The notes beneath the pieces are model-generated. The model made no database searches and was not told the DNA's origin. It saw only the letters and a program-made list of their open reading frames with translations. Below, one piece after another: positions 23,780-31,775 of a stretch of DNA of 41,097 nt. The translations under genes and the position numbers were made by a program. Source of the stretch: Variovorax sp. (GTDB taxonomy: Bacteria > Pseudomonadota > Gammaproteobacteria > Burkholderiales > Burkholderiaceae_C); assembly GCA_004210915.1 (NCBI GenBank), contig SEGS01000071.1, positions 1 to 41,097 of the forward strand, in the 5' to 3' direction. Within the stretch, counting starts at the first letter, position 1. Each line of letters begins with the position of its first letter.

Positions 23780-24547
23780 TCAGCGCCGTTCGAACACCAC
23801 GTCCCAGACGCCGTGGCCCAGTTTCAGGCCACGGTTCTCGAACTTGGTGAGCGGGCGGTAGTCGGGCTTGGGCGCGTAGCCCGAAGCGTCGGCGCTGGTG
23901 TTGCGCAGCGTGGGCTCGGCCGAGAGCACCTCGAGGATCTGCTCGGCGTAGGGCTGCCAGTCGGTGGCGCAGTGCAGATAGCCGCCGGGCTTCAGGTGCG
24001 CGGCCAGCTTGGCGACGAATTCGGCCTGCAGCAGGCGCCGCTTGTTGTGGCGCTTCTTGTGCCACGGGTCGGGAAAGAACACATGCACGCCGGCCAGCGT
24101 GTCCGGCTGCAGCATGTGGTCGAGCACATCCACGGCGTCATGCGCGCAGACGCGGATGTTCTGCAGGCCCTGCTCGCCGATCCGCTTGAGCAGCGCACCG
24201 ACGCCGGGCTCGTGCACCTCGCAGCAGAGGAAATTCGTCTCCGGCTTCAGCGCCGCGATGTGCGCCGTGGCCTCGCCCATGCCGAAGCCGATCTCCAGCA
24301 CCGACGGTGCGGCGCGGCCGAAAACGACATCGAGATCGATCGGCTCGGGGCGGTAGGGCAGCAGGTACAGCGGCCCCAGTTCGGCGAACGCGCGCGCCTG
24401 GCCGTCGGTGGTGCGACCAGCGCGCTTGACGAAGCTCTTGAGGCGACGGCCGTGCAGCGGATTGGCCGCGGCTTCGTCGCCGGGCACATCGGCCGGGATG
24501 TGGGCCGGCGTGTCGGCCGATGGATCGGTATCGGGAAGGGATGTCAC
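23780..24547 (-). CDS. trmB: tRNA (guanine-N7)-methyltransferase
   Basis: Methylates G46 in the variable loop of tRNAs using S-adenosylmethionine. The SAM motif is [15 protein letters not shown], the family signature is [16 protein letters not shown], and the C-terminus has [21 protein letters not shown]. The GTG at 24547 is chosen because it overlaps the stop of gluQ in a 4-bp GTGA, the same coupling as in the pair upstream; an in-frame ATG at 24574 is the alternative. The first 35 residues are a low-complexity Asp/Pro/Ala extension typical of this order. It is the last gene of a three-gene coupled unit. Confidence 0.96.
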   Translation of the reverse strand: MTSLPDTDPSADTPAHIPADVPGDEAAANPLHGRRLKSFVKRAGRTTDGQARAFAELGPLYLLPYRPEPIDLDVVFGRAAPSVLEIGFGMGEATAHIAALKPETNFLCCEVHEPGVGALLKRIGEQGLQNIRVCAHDAVDVLDHMLQPDTLAGVHVFFPDPWHKKRHNKRRLLQAEFVAKLAAHLKPGGYLHCATDWQPYAEQILEVLSAEPTLRNTSADASGYAPKPDYRPLTKFENRGLKLGHGVWDVVFERR

Positions 24548-25554
24548 GGCGGCGGATTGTAGAGATCGCGCCATTCGGCCACCCATGCGGCCAGCGCGTC
24601 GGCGGGCGCCAAGGCCGCGCTCGCCGACGCGGCCGAAAGGCCCAGCACCTGCGCAGCCTTCCGCAACTCGGCCAGCGCTGCCGCCGGCGTGCGCGTATCG
24701 AAGGCGACGGCGCCATGCTGCTTCGACAGCTTTTCGCCGTCGGGCCCGCGCACGAGCGGCGTGTGCAGGTAGCGCGGCGTCGGCAAACCCAGCGCGCGCT
24801 GCAGCAGGATCTGGCGCGGCGTGTTGTCGGTCAGGTCCTCGCCGCGCACGACGTCGGTGATGTGCTGGTCGGCATCGTCGACCACCACGCGCAACTGGTA
24901 GGCCCACGGTCCGTCGGCGCGCCGCAGGACGAAGTCGCCGACCTCGTGCACCACATCCTGAGACTGCGCGCCGAGGCGGCGGTCATGCCATGCGAGATGG
25001 CGGGCTGCAGCGTCGAGGGCTGCGTTCGTCGAAGCTTCGACGGCCGCCGCCGACTGCGTGTCCGGTGGCGCTTCCGCCTGCGCATCGCTGTGCTCAAGCG
25101 CCTGCGTGGCAAAGCGCCATGCGCGCGCCCGCTTGCCATGCAAGCCATCGCGGCAGGTGCCCGGGTACACGCGCTCGCCGTGGCGCGTGTGCGCGACGCC
25201 GCTGCGTGCAAGTGCTTCGTCGATCTCGGCGCGCGTGCAGCCGCAGGGGTACGCACGCTGCGCGGCAATCAGCTGGTCGAGTGCGCGCTCGTACAGCGGC
25301 AGGCGCTGTGTCTGCCACACAGGCGTTTCATCGGAAACCAGCCCGCAGGCCGCCAACTGCCGCAGGATCTCTTCGCCGAGGCCGGGCAGGCAGCGCTCGG
25401 TGTCACCGTCCTCGATGCGCACCAGCCAGCGGCCGCCCTGCGCACGCGCATCGAGCCAACTGGCCAGCGCCGCGACCAATGAACCGGCATGCAGTGGCCC
25501 GGTGGGCGAGGGCGCGAACCGCCCGATGCGGATCTCGCGCCCCGCAGCCGTCAC
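24544..25554 (-). CDS. gluQ: Glutamyl-Q tRNA(Asp) synthetase
   Basis: Attaches glutamate to the queuosine base of tRNA-Asp. It is a truncated class I synthetase: the HIGH-type motif is [13 protein letters not shown], the KMSKS-type motif is KLSKQHG, and zinc ligands are seen in PCGC and PGTC. At 336 residues it is a little longer than E. coli GluQ, mainly from a low-complexity insertion near residues 140-180 ([17 protein letters not shown]). The GTG at 25554 overlaps the stop of the oxidoreductase gene in GTGA, and its own stop overlaps the trmB GTG in the same way. Confidence 0.95.
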   Translation of the reverse strand: MTAAGREIRIGRFAPSPTGPLHAGSLVAALASWLDARAQGGRWLVRIEDGDTERCLPGLGEEILRQLAACGLVSDETPVWQTQRLPLYERALDQLIAAQRAYPCGCTRAEIDEALARSGVAHTRHGERVYPGTCRDGLHGKRARAWRFATQALEHSDAQAEAPPDTQSAAAVEASTNAALDAAARHLAWHDRRLGAQSQDVVHEVGDFVLRRADGPWAYQLRVVVDDADQHITDVVRGEDLTDNTPRQILLQRALGLPTPRYLHTPLVRGPDGEKLSKQHGAVAFDTRTPAAALAELRKAAQVLGLSAASASAALAPADALAAWVAEWRDLYNPPP

Positions 25555-26615
25555 AGCGCAGCAAGTGCGAGCGACAGGCCCGAAAGAAAGGCGTCTTCGA
25601 CCCGGTGGCCCATGCACCAGTCGCCGGCCACGCCGATGCGGGTCTTGGCATCCCAGAGGTGCGATTGGCCCAGTGGCACTTCGGTCTTGGCTTCGGTCCA
25701 GCAGCGGGTGCGCGCGTACGAGGGGGTGGCGTGGATGCCGGTGATCTCGGAGAACGCGCGCAGCAGCTTGGCTTCGATGCGAGCGCCGTCGTCGCGCAGA
25801 TGCTCCTGCGACCAGGGCGCGCTGGCCTGCAGCGTCCAGCGCTCGATGCGCTCGCGGCCGGGCTTGGACGATTCGCGCGTGAGCCAGGCCACGCGGTGGT
25901 GCGTGCTGCGCGCCGCGTTCCATTGCGGGCCGAGGTGCGACATCGTGGGCTGGTTGGCCTGCGGGAACGCGATCATCAGCGTCCAGCACGGCGCGATGCG
26001 CACCTTCTCGATCTTCTTCTGAAGCGCCGGCGCGTTGACGCCGAGCAGCGTGCGCGTGCGTGCGGGCGGCGTTGCGATCAGCACGGCGTCGAAGCCCGAG
26101 TACACATGCGTCGAATCGTCGGCGCCCGCGGTGCGCAGCTGCCAGCGGCGCGCGTCCAGCGCATCGCGTTCGATCTTCGTGACGTGCGTTTCGGTGACGA
26201 CGCTGTCGCCCAGCGGCTGCGCCCAGTGCGCGACGAGCGCGTCCATGCCCGGCTGCGCGACCCAGTGCGATTCGCGCGAGGGCAGGGCGGCTTCGGCCAC
26301 GCGGCCGTGCGGGTCGAGCACGCGCACCGCGTTGGCGCTCCAGGGGCGACAGAGGCCGGGAGCGGTGTCCAGCGCCTGCTGGAAGCGCGGATCGCGCACC
26401 GTGAAGTACTGGGCGCCCGTGTCAAAACGGCCGAACTGCGTGGACTCGCTGGCCATGCGACCCCCCACCGCCAGCTCACGCTCGAACACCGTCACGCGAT
26501 GGCCGGCCTGCACGAGCGTGCGCGCGGCGGCGATGCCGGCGATGCCCGCGCCCACAACGGCGTAATGGCGCGGTGCGTCGGCTCGGTGGCGGTCGGCAGG
26601 AGGGCGTGTGGTCAT
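25551..26615 (-). CDS. NAD(P)/FAD-dependent oxidoreductase, renalase-like (COG3380 type)
   Basis: A 354-residue flavoprotein with an N-terminal dinucleotide fold ([35 protein letters not shown]) and the segment [15 protein letters not shown] typical of the renalase-like amine-oxidase relatives. The C-terminal FAD motif is [22 protein letters not shown]. Substrate unknown. The ATG at 26615 has an AGAGAG site 6 nt upstream. It leads the translationally coupled set with gluQ and trmB, which is odd because the latter two act on tRNA. Confidence 0.88.
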   Translation of the reverse strand: MTTRPPADRHRADAPRHYAVVGAGIAGIAAARTLVQAGHRVTVFERELAVGGRMASESTQFGRFDTGAQYFTVRDPRFQQALDTAPGLCRPWSANAVRVLDPHGRVAEAALPSRESHWVAQPGMDALVAHWAQPLGDSVVTETHVTKIERDALDARRWQLRTAGADDSTHVYSGFDAVLIATPPARTRTLLGVNAPALQKKIEKVRIAPCWTLMIAFPQANQPTMSHLGPQWNAARSTHHRVAWLTRESSKPGRERIERWTLQASAPWSQEHLRDDGARIEAKLLRAFSEITGIHATPSYARTRCWTEAKTEVPLGQSHLWDAKTRIGVAGDWCMGHRVEDAFLSGLSLALAAL

Positions 26616-26769
26616 GACGGATCTCTCTCTTTTTGAATCGGCGGATGTCAGGCTGGCTGCCACTCTAACCTCTTCAACAGGCCAGGTCGGCCCGGGTTTT
26701 CAGTGCGCGAAGGGTCCAGCATGGTCCACGCACAATCGATCCGAACCTGACCACATCCCTGGAACCGTC

Positions 26770-27555
26770 ATGCAAACCAACGCAATCGATTTCCGCAATC
26801 CCTCGCCATTCAAAGCCGTCAACACGTACAGCCATCTGCGACTCGGCGACGTCCACACACTGGCCGAAGTGCTGGCTTGCCTCGACGAACTGCGTCGGGC
26901 TCAGCCCGACACGAGGTTCCTGTGCACCTTGGACGACCTGAGCCAGTGCTGCTACACCTCCATGCATGCCTGCGAGGACGACCGCCTCCTTGCGGACGAC
27001 GAGGATTCGAATGTGGACTTCGACGACCCGATGGCCGTCCACGCCTTCGAGGCCGCACGCCTGGCGCATGTGCAGACGCAACTGGATCTGCCTGCGCTGC
27101 GTCAGGACTGGCGGGACGTTGCCGGCACGCTGGTCATCAGCGCAGAGGACGTGGGCGTGCTGGTCGACATGAACCAGTCGCCTGACAAAGTGATTGCGCA
27201 CGATGACGTGGTGTACGTGCAGCGCGTGCCGGTGCCGCGGGACGATCTGCTGATTGCGGGCCTGCCCAACGGCTACTTCAGCTCGGATTGGGATGTGTTT
27301 CAGAACCATGCGGTCATCCGCCATCTGGAGGCGGCGCATGGTTACCGGATCTTCGGGATCGGCGCGTCGTGGCTCGGGTTCGTGCGGGAGGAATGCCCTG
27401 ATGTGGCCGAGGCCCGGGCGCTGGTCGACGACCTCGCGGCGCTCTATGCACCTCAAGACGCGGCGGCCGCTGTCGCGGCGTGGTCCGAACTCGCTTCGCT
27501 GCTGACGTCGCGAAAGACGCTGTTGCTGGGCTACACCGAAAATTTCGCGGAGTAG
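26770..27555 (+). CDS. Acidic protein of unknown function (261 aa)
   Basis: I do not recognise this family. The product is soluble and acidic, with a strongly acidic loop (CEDDRLLADDEDSNVDFDDP, residues 67-86). The second half has an ordered look (DDLLIAGLPNGYFSSDWDVF, HLEAAHGYRIFGIGASWLGF). Two cysteines adjoin at QCC. No signal peptide or membrane helix is visible. It is transcribed away from the FAD oxidoreductase gene across 154 bp and converges on the LysR gene 10 bp downstream. Codon use matches neighbouring genes, so it is real coding sequence. Confidence 0.75.
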   Translation: MQTNAIDFRNPSPFKAVNTYSHLRLGDVHTLAEVLACLDELRRAQPDTRFLCTLDDLSQCCYTSMHACEDDRLLADDEDSNVDFDDPMAVHAFEAARLAHVQTQLDLPALRQDWRDVAGTLVISAEDVGVLVDMNQSPDKVIAHDDVVYVQRVPVPRDDLLIAGLPNGYFSSDWDVFQNHAVIRHLEAAHGYRIFGIGASWLGFVREECPDVAEARALVDDLAALYAPQDAAAAVAAWSELASLLTSRKTLLLGYTENFAE

Positions 27556-27560
27556 GCGTG

Positions 27561-27575
27561 GCGCTCAGTGAGCGC
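27561..27575. terminator. Palindrome at the convergent 3' ends
   Basis: GCGCTCA-G-TGAGCGC, 7-bp arms with a single-base centre, spans the 9-bp gap and the last codons of the LysR gene. It could end transcription from both sides, although no U-run follows. Confidence 0.4.
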
Positions 27576-28521
27576 TTCGATGCCGCTCGAGCAGCGCGTG
27601 GCGTGTGCCTTCGTGCTCGAATTGCTGCAGCCACCATTCGAGTGCGCGGCCCGGCTTGCCGGCGCTGCGCACGCGCCACGCGCAGTGCAGCGACACGGAA
27701 TGCATCGGCCGTGCGGTGCGGCATTCGACGAGGTGGCCGGCATCGATGTACGGGCGCGCCATCGGCTCGGGCAGGTAGCCTCCGCCCAGCCCATGCAACT
27801 GCGCGTGCAGCTTGGCCTGCATGGTGGGCACGGCGAGCACGTCCTGCCCACCGACGAGGTTGACCGTCATCGTGGGCCCCGAGCGCGTGGAGTCGGCGGC
27901 GGCCACGGCGCGGTGCTGGCGCAGCACGTCTTCGGTGAGTGGCCCGTCGAAGCGCGCGAGCGGATGGTGCGGCGCCACGGCATACACGAAGCGCAGCTCG
28001 CCCAGCAGGCAGCTGCGGATGCCGGTGGCGGTGAAGGCCAGGCTGGGCGCATCGAGCACGCTGCCGATCGCCAGATCGGCCTCGCCGGTGGTCAGCGCCT
28101 CGATCGTGCCGAGCAGCGTCTCGTCGCGCAATTTCAGGCGCGTTGGCGGCGTCAATGCATAAAAGGCGCCGACCAGATCGAGCATCGGGTCGCGCGCGAT
28201 CACGCTGTCGATGGCGATCGTGAACTGCGGCTCCCATCCGGTGGCGATGCGCTTGACGCGGTTGGCCACGGCGTCGATCTCGCCGAGCAGCCGCGCCGAT
28301 TCGCGCAGCAGTTCGGCGCCGGCTTCGGTCAGCCGCGCCTGGCGCGCACTGCGGTCGAACAGCAGAACGTCGAGCGCGTCCTCGATCTGCCGCACGCGGT
28401 AGCTGAGCGCGCTGGGCACGAGGTTGAGCGAGCGCGCGGCGGCCGCGAAGCTGCCGGTGCTGGCGACTGTTTGCAGCATCGCGAGGGCATCGGGGGTCAG
28501 GACATCGCGGGCACTGGGCAT
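27565..28521 (-). CDS. LysR family transcriptional regulator
   Basis: A 318-residue LysR regulator: winged helix at residues 10-65 ([33 protein letters not shown]), then a full effector-binding domain ([50 protein letters not shown]). Its ATG at 28521 faces the pirin/DoxX/flavodoxin/pirin operon across 146 bp that holds a LysR-type box, so it is the likely regulator of that operon, presumably in response to an electrophile or oxidant. Confidence 0.93.
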   Translation of the reverse strand: MPSARDVLTPDALAMLQTVASTGSFAAAARSLNLVPSALSYRVRQIEDALDVLLFDRSARQARLTEAGAELLRESARLLGEIDAVANRVKRIATGWEPQFTIAIDSVIARDPMLDLVGAFYALTPPTRLKLRDETLLGTIEALTTGEADLAIGSVLDAPSLAFTATGIRSCLLGELRFVYAVAPHHPLARFDGPLTEDVLRQHRAVAAADSTRSGPTMTVNLVGGQDVLAVPTMQAKLHAQLHGLGGGYLPEPMARPYIDAGHLVECRTARPMHSVSLHCAWRVRSAGKPGRALEWWLQQFEHEGTRHALLERHRSAH

Positions 28522-28534
28522 GGCGGCTCGATTG

Positions 28535-28549
28535 TTCGAATAATTTGAA
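28535..28549. promoter_or_regulatory. Candidate LysR box upstream of the pirin operon
   Basis: TTCGAATAATTTGAA is a 15-bp near-palindrome (two mismatched pairs around a centre base) with the T-N11-A form of LysR sites. It starts 14 bp upstream of the LysR ATG, where it could also repress that gene. Confidence 0.55.
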
Positions 28550-28638
28550 TGGTGCCATCAAAACGGCGCGCTTTTGCCGCGGGGTGCCGGGCCTAAAGTT
28601 CTTCTCATCCGCTGCACATCCGGTGCGGCATTCGGAAG

Positions 28639-28654
28639 GCCCCGAAAGCGGGGC
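28639..28654 (+). promoter_or_regulatory. Leader hairpin abutting the pirin ribosome site
   Basis: GCCCCG-AAAG-CGGGGC forms a 6-bp GC stem with a four-base loop and ends at the base before the AAGGAG ribosome site (28655-28660). Such a stem could affect ribosome access or mRNA stability. Confidence 0.5.
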
Positions 28655-28667
28655 AAGGAGTTCAAGC

Positions 28668-29272
28668 ATGTTGCAAGTCCGTCAATCAGGTGAACGCGGT
28701 TATGCCGACCACGGCTGGCTGAAGTCTTTTCACAGCTTTTCTTTCGCGGGGTACTACGACCCGGCCCACATGGGCTACGGCAACCTGCGCGTGATCAACG
28801 AAGACCGCGTGGCCGCGAGTCCATTCCGCCCGGCGACGTGCAGCGCATGAGCGCAGGGCGTGGCGTGATGCACAGCGAGTTCAACCACAAGGCCGACGAG
28901 ACCACGCACTTCCTGCAGATCTGGATCCAGCCGAACGTCAAGGGCATCGAGCCTGGCTACGAGCAGAAGAACTTCACCGCGGCAGAAAAGCGCGGCAAGC
29001 TGCGGCTGGTGGCCTCGCCCGATGGCGCCGAGGGTTCGGTCACGGTGCATGCCGACGCGCGCCTGTACGCCGGGCTGCTCGACGGTGACGAGCGGGCCAG
29101 CCTCACGCTCGACCCGGCGCGCAAGAGCTATGTGCACCTGGTGCGCGGCGCGCTGGAAGTCAATGGCCGCGCGCTGGGCACTGGCGACGCCGCGATGCTC
29201 GAAAACGAAACCCAGCTGACACTTGCCGCCGGCAAGGATGCCGAGGTGCTGGTGTTCGATCTCGCAGCCTGA
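28668..29272 (+). pseudogene. Pirin family (YhaK-like) gene with an internal deletion and frameshift
   Basis: The N-terminal pirin part is clear: [49 protein letters not shown]. The frame then runs to a stop at 28848-28850. From about 28820 the missing continuation appears in another frame: [25 protein letters not shown] and on to the stop at 29272. Between these halves a pirin normally has about 35 residues with the metal-binding His-x-His segment (THGHRDMEI type), which is absent. The lost length must be 1 mod 3, roughly 100 bp. The downstream half could only start at a GTG at 28838. The gene is therefore broken and lacks its cupin metal site, unless the loss is an assembly error. It is the first gene of the operon. 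Confidence 0.85.
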
Positions 29273-29319
29273 TCTTTTTTGTCTTTTCGTTTCTCTTTTT
29301 CAACTCAGGAGTTTTTCCC

Positions 29320-29754
29320 ATGGCTACTTCCACCACCTCGTCTTCGGGCGTGACCACGACCTCGCTGCCGGATGTCGTCGCGCTCGTCGGCCGTCTGCTG
29401 CTGGCGTATCTGTTCGTGCCCGCCGGCTTCAGCAAGATCGCCGGCTTTGCAGGCACCGTCGGCTACATCACATCCAAGGGACTGCCGTTGCCCGAGGTGG
29501 CTGCCGCCATTGCCATCGTGATCGAGCTGGGCTTTGGCCTGGCGCTGCTGGTCGGCTTCAAGGCGCGCATCGCGGCCTTCGGCCTGGCGGTGTTCACACT
29601 GGTCGCGGCCATCTTCTTCCACAACTACTGGGCCGTGCCTGAAGCGCAGCAGATGATGCAGACGCTCATGTTCAACAAGAACCTGGGCATCGTCGGTGGC
29701 CTGCTCGCCTTCGTGGCTTTCGGTGCCGGTCGCCTGAGCATCGACAAGCGCTGA
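29320..29754 (+). CDS. DoxX family membrane protein
   Basis: A 144-residue inner-membrane protein with four hydrophobic helices (VVALVGRLLLAYLFVPAGFSKI, AAIAIVIELGFGLALLVGF, AFGLAVFTLVAAIFF, NLGIVGGLLAFVAFG) and the DoxX motif PAGFSKIAGFAGT. Such proteins are tied to redox and oxidative-stress functions, though their reaction is not established. A CAGGAG ribosome site (29306-29311) precedes the ATG at 29320. A pyrimidine-rich tract (29275-29300) separates it from the broken pirin gene. It lies 12 bp before the flavodoxin gene. Confidence 0.92.
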   Translation: MATSTTSSSGVTTTSLPDVVALVGRLLLAYLFVPAGFSKIAGFAGTVGYITSKGLPLPEVAAAIAIVIELGFGLALLVGFKARIAAFGLAVFTLVAAIFFHNYWAVPEAQQMMQTLMFNKNLGIVGGLLAFVAFGAGRLSIDKR

Positions 29755-29766
29755 TCGGAGCCCCCC

Positions 29767-30318
29767 ATGAGCAACATCGTCGTTGTCTTTCATTCCGGCT
29801 ATGGCCACACCCACCGCGTGGCGCAGGCCGTGGCCGAGGGCGCTGGCGCCCAGCTGCTGGCCATCGATGCCGATGGCAACCTGCCCGAAGGCGGCTGGGA
29901 AACGCTGGCCGCTGCCGACGCCATCGTCCTGGGCTCGCCCACGTACATGGGCACCGTGAGCTGGCAGTTCAAGAAGTTCGCCGATGCGTCGTCGAAGGTC
30001 TGGTACACGCAAGGCTGGAAAGACAAGCTCTTCGCCGGCTTCACCAACAGCGCGACCATGAACGGCGACAAGTTCGCGACGCTGTCCTATCTCTGGCAGC
30101 TCGCGATGCAGCACAGCGGCCTCTGGGTCAGTCTGGGCATCATGCCCAGCAACAACAAGGCTGCCACGCGCGACGCGGTCAACTACGTGGGCGGCTACGG
30201 CGGCTTGCTGACCACGTCGCCATCGGATGCGAGCCCCGCTGAAGTACCCGCCGGCGACCTCGATACCGCGCGCCGCTTCGGCGAGCGCGTGGCCGAAGTG
30301 GCAAGATCGCGCCGCTGA
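29767..30318 (+). CDS. Flavodoxin family protein, WrbA/NAD(P)H:quinone oxidoreductase-like
   Basis: A 183-residue FMN-binding protein. The phosphate loop is HSGYGHTHRVAQAVAEGA near the N-terminus, and the second FMN loop is LGSPTYMGTVSWQFKKFAD, both typical of WrbA-type flavodoxin-fold quinone reductases. It probably reduces quinones by two electrons to prevent radical formation. A GGAG site lies just before the ATG. It is in one transcript with DoxX and the second pirin. Confidence 0.92.
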   Translation: MSNIVVVFHSGYGHTHRVAQAVAEGAGAQLLAIDADGNLPEGGWETLAAADAIVLGSPTYMGTVSWQFKKFADASSKVWYTQGWKDKLFAGFTNSATMNGDKFATLSYLWQLAMQHSGLWVSLGIMPSNNKAATRDAVNYVGGYGGLLTTSPSDASPAEVPAGDLDTARRFGERVAEVARSRR

Positions 30319-30342
30319 AAACCACTCATACCGGAGACCACC

Positions 30343-31254
30343 ATGAGCACCCCGCAACTTCTCAAACCCGCTGACAAGGACCTGGGCGGCGGCTTCAAGG
30401 TGCGGCGGCTGCTGCCGGCGGGCGGGCGTCGCTCGGTCGGGCCTTTTGTGTTCTTTGACCACTTCGGGCCGGCGACCGAGCAGCCGGGCGCCGAGCACGA
30501 TGTGCGGCCCCATCCGCACATAGGCCTGGCCACCGTCACCTACCTGTTCGAGGGCGCGATGATGCATCGCGACAGCCTGGGCTGCGTGCAGGAAGTGCTG
30601 CCCGGCGCCATCAACTGGATGACCGCAGGCCGCGGCATCGTGCATTCCGAGCGCAAGCCCGAGCGGCTCAAGGCCGACACCTACGTCAACCACGGTCTCC
30701 AGCTGTGGGCCGCACTGCCGCAGGCCTTCGAGGAAGTCGAGCCGAGCTTCGTGCACACGCCCGCCGCAGACATCCCGGAGCGCACCGAGCAGGGCGTGCC
30801 GGTTCGGGTGCTGATTGGCGAGGCCTTCGGCGCGACATCGCCCGTGAAGACCTTCGCGCCCACGCTGTATCTCGACATCGCGCTGCCGGCGGGCGGCCGC
30901 TTCGTGCTGCCTGCCCTGGCGGCCGAAATGGCGGTGTACCCGGTGGATGGCGACGTGCAGGTCGACGGCGACATCGTGGCTGCGCACACCATGGCCGTGC
31001 TGCCCGACGGCCAGGGCGCGGTGTTCACGGCGGAGGGTGCGGTGCGGCTCGTGGTGATCGGCGGCGCGCCGCTCGACGGCCCGCGCTTCATCACCTGGAA
31101 CTTCGTCTCGAGTCGCAAGGAGCGCATCCTGCAGGCGGGTGCCGACTGGGCCGCGCAACGCATGGGCCAGGTGCCTGGCGAAACCGAGTTCATTCCGCTG
31201 CCCGGACACCCGTTCGGCGTGCAGGAACCGGACGTCAAGACCACGCCGGTCTGA
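30343..31254 (+). CDS. Pirin family protein (intact)
   Basis: A 303-residue bicupin pirin. The first cupin has the metal motif HPHIGLATVTYLFEG and the GxIxWMTAGRGIVHSE segment; the pirin C-terminal domain follows (PVKTFAPTLYLDIALPAGG, YPVDGDVQV) and ends ITWNFVSSRKERI. Pirins bind iron and some oxidise quercetin. A CGGAGA site precedes the ATG at 30343. It keeps the metal ligands that the broken first pirin of this operon lacks, so it may cover that role. Confidence 0.93.
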   Translation: MSTPQLLKPADKDLGGGFKVRRLLPAGGRRSVGPFVFFDHFGPATEQPGAEHDVRPHPHIGLATVTYLFEGAMMHRDSLGCVQEVLPGAINWMTAGRGIVHSERKPERLKADTYVNHGLQLWAALPQAFEEVEPSFVHTPAADIPERTEQGVPVRVLIGEAFGATSPVKTFAPTLYLDIALPAGGRFVLPALAAEMAVYPVDGDVQVDGDIVAAHTMAVLPDGQGAVFTAEGAVRLVVIGGAPLDGPRFITWNFVSSRKERILQAGADWAAQRMGQVPGETEFIPLPGHPFGVQEPDVKTTPV

Positions 31255-31305
31255 GTGCACGGGATGGCCGTAGGGCTATCTTTTGCACTGCTAGACTCGC
31301 CGCCG

Positions 31306-31653
31306 ATGCGCCGCTGGTTGTCCATTTTCCTGTTGATGCTGATGCCGATGCTCTCGACGTGGAGCGTGGCCTCGGCGTATGCCGCCGATGCGCCGGGCGC
31401 GCCATCGCAGCACGTCGGGCATCACCTCGGCACGCACGACAACGAAGCAAGCGACGGGGCGACCGGCGCGCCGTCGGCGGAGGCCGCAGAGGCCGAATGC
31501 GACCATTGCCACAGCCCCGGCGCCACCGCCTTCACTTTCGCCGACAGCGCCCGCCTGTCGGCGCCTGACCTGCCGGCCGCGACGACCGATGCGACGCTGC
31601 GCGCGCCACCGATCGCGTTGCCCGAGCGCCCGAAATGGGCGCGCTTCGCCTGA
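31306..31653 (+). CDS. CzcI-like small periplasmic metal-associated protein
   Basis: A 115-residue exported protein at the head of the efflux gene set. The start MRRWLSIFLLMLMPMLSTWSVASAYA is a signal peptide. The mature part is His-rich (HVGHHLGTHDNE) and has a Cys/His cluster (ECDHCHSPGA) that could bind a transition metal. It resembles CzcI-type or DUF2946-like proteins found beside cation efflux operons, but the assignment is by pattern and position only. The ATG at 31306 is chosen because it begins the signal peptide. It lies 51 bp after the pirin gene. Confidence 0.65.
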   Translation: MRRWLSIFLLMLMPMLSTWSVASAYAADAPGAPSQHVGHHLGTHDNEASDGATGAPSAEAAEAECDHCHSPGATAFTFADSARLSAPDLPAATTDATLRAPPIALPERPKWARFA

Positions 31654-31705
31654 TCGGCGAGGCGGGCCTTTCACTTTCCTGATTCCCGTTCGCGCCCGGC
31701 GTCGT

Positions 31706-31733
31706 GCCGCGCGCGGCGATCGTTCCGATCGCC
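31706..31733 (+). promoter_or_regulatory. Overlapping palindromes in the czcC leader
   Basis: GGCGATCG-TTC-CGATCGCC (31715-31733) is a perfect 8-bp stem with a 3-nt loop. It overlaps GCCGCGCGCGGC, a perfect 12-bp palindrome at 31706-31717. They lie in the 122-bp gap between the CzcI-like gene and czcC and could be a terminator/attenuator or an operator. Confidence 0.45.
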
Positions 31734-31775
31734 CTTGCCGATCTCTCGTGTGTTTCAACATCACCGGAGATTCGG

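Noticed and set aside
24544..24907. Longer trmB reading from an upstream start
   Set aside because: The extension lies wholly in the gluQ gene in another frame; the GTGA overlap start at 24547 explains the arrangement better.
29275..29300. T-rich tract after the pirin gene as an intrinsic terminator
   Set aside because: There is no convincing GC stem before the T-run (only GATC/GATC with a 9-nt loop), and the DoxX gene follows on the same strand with its own ribosome site.
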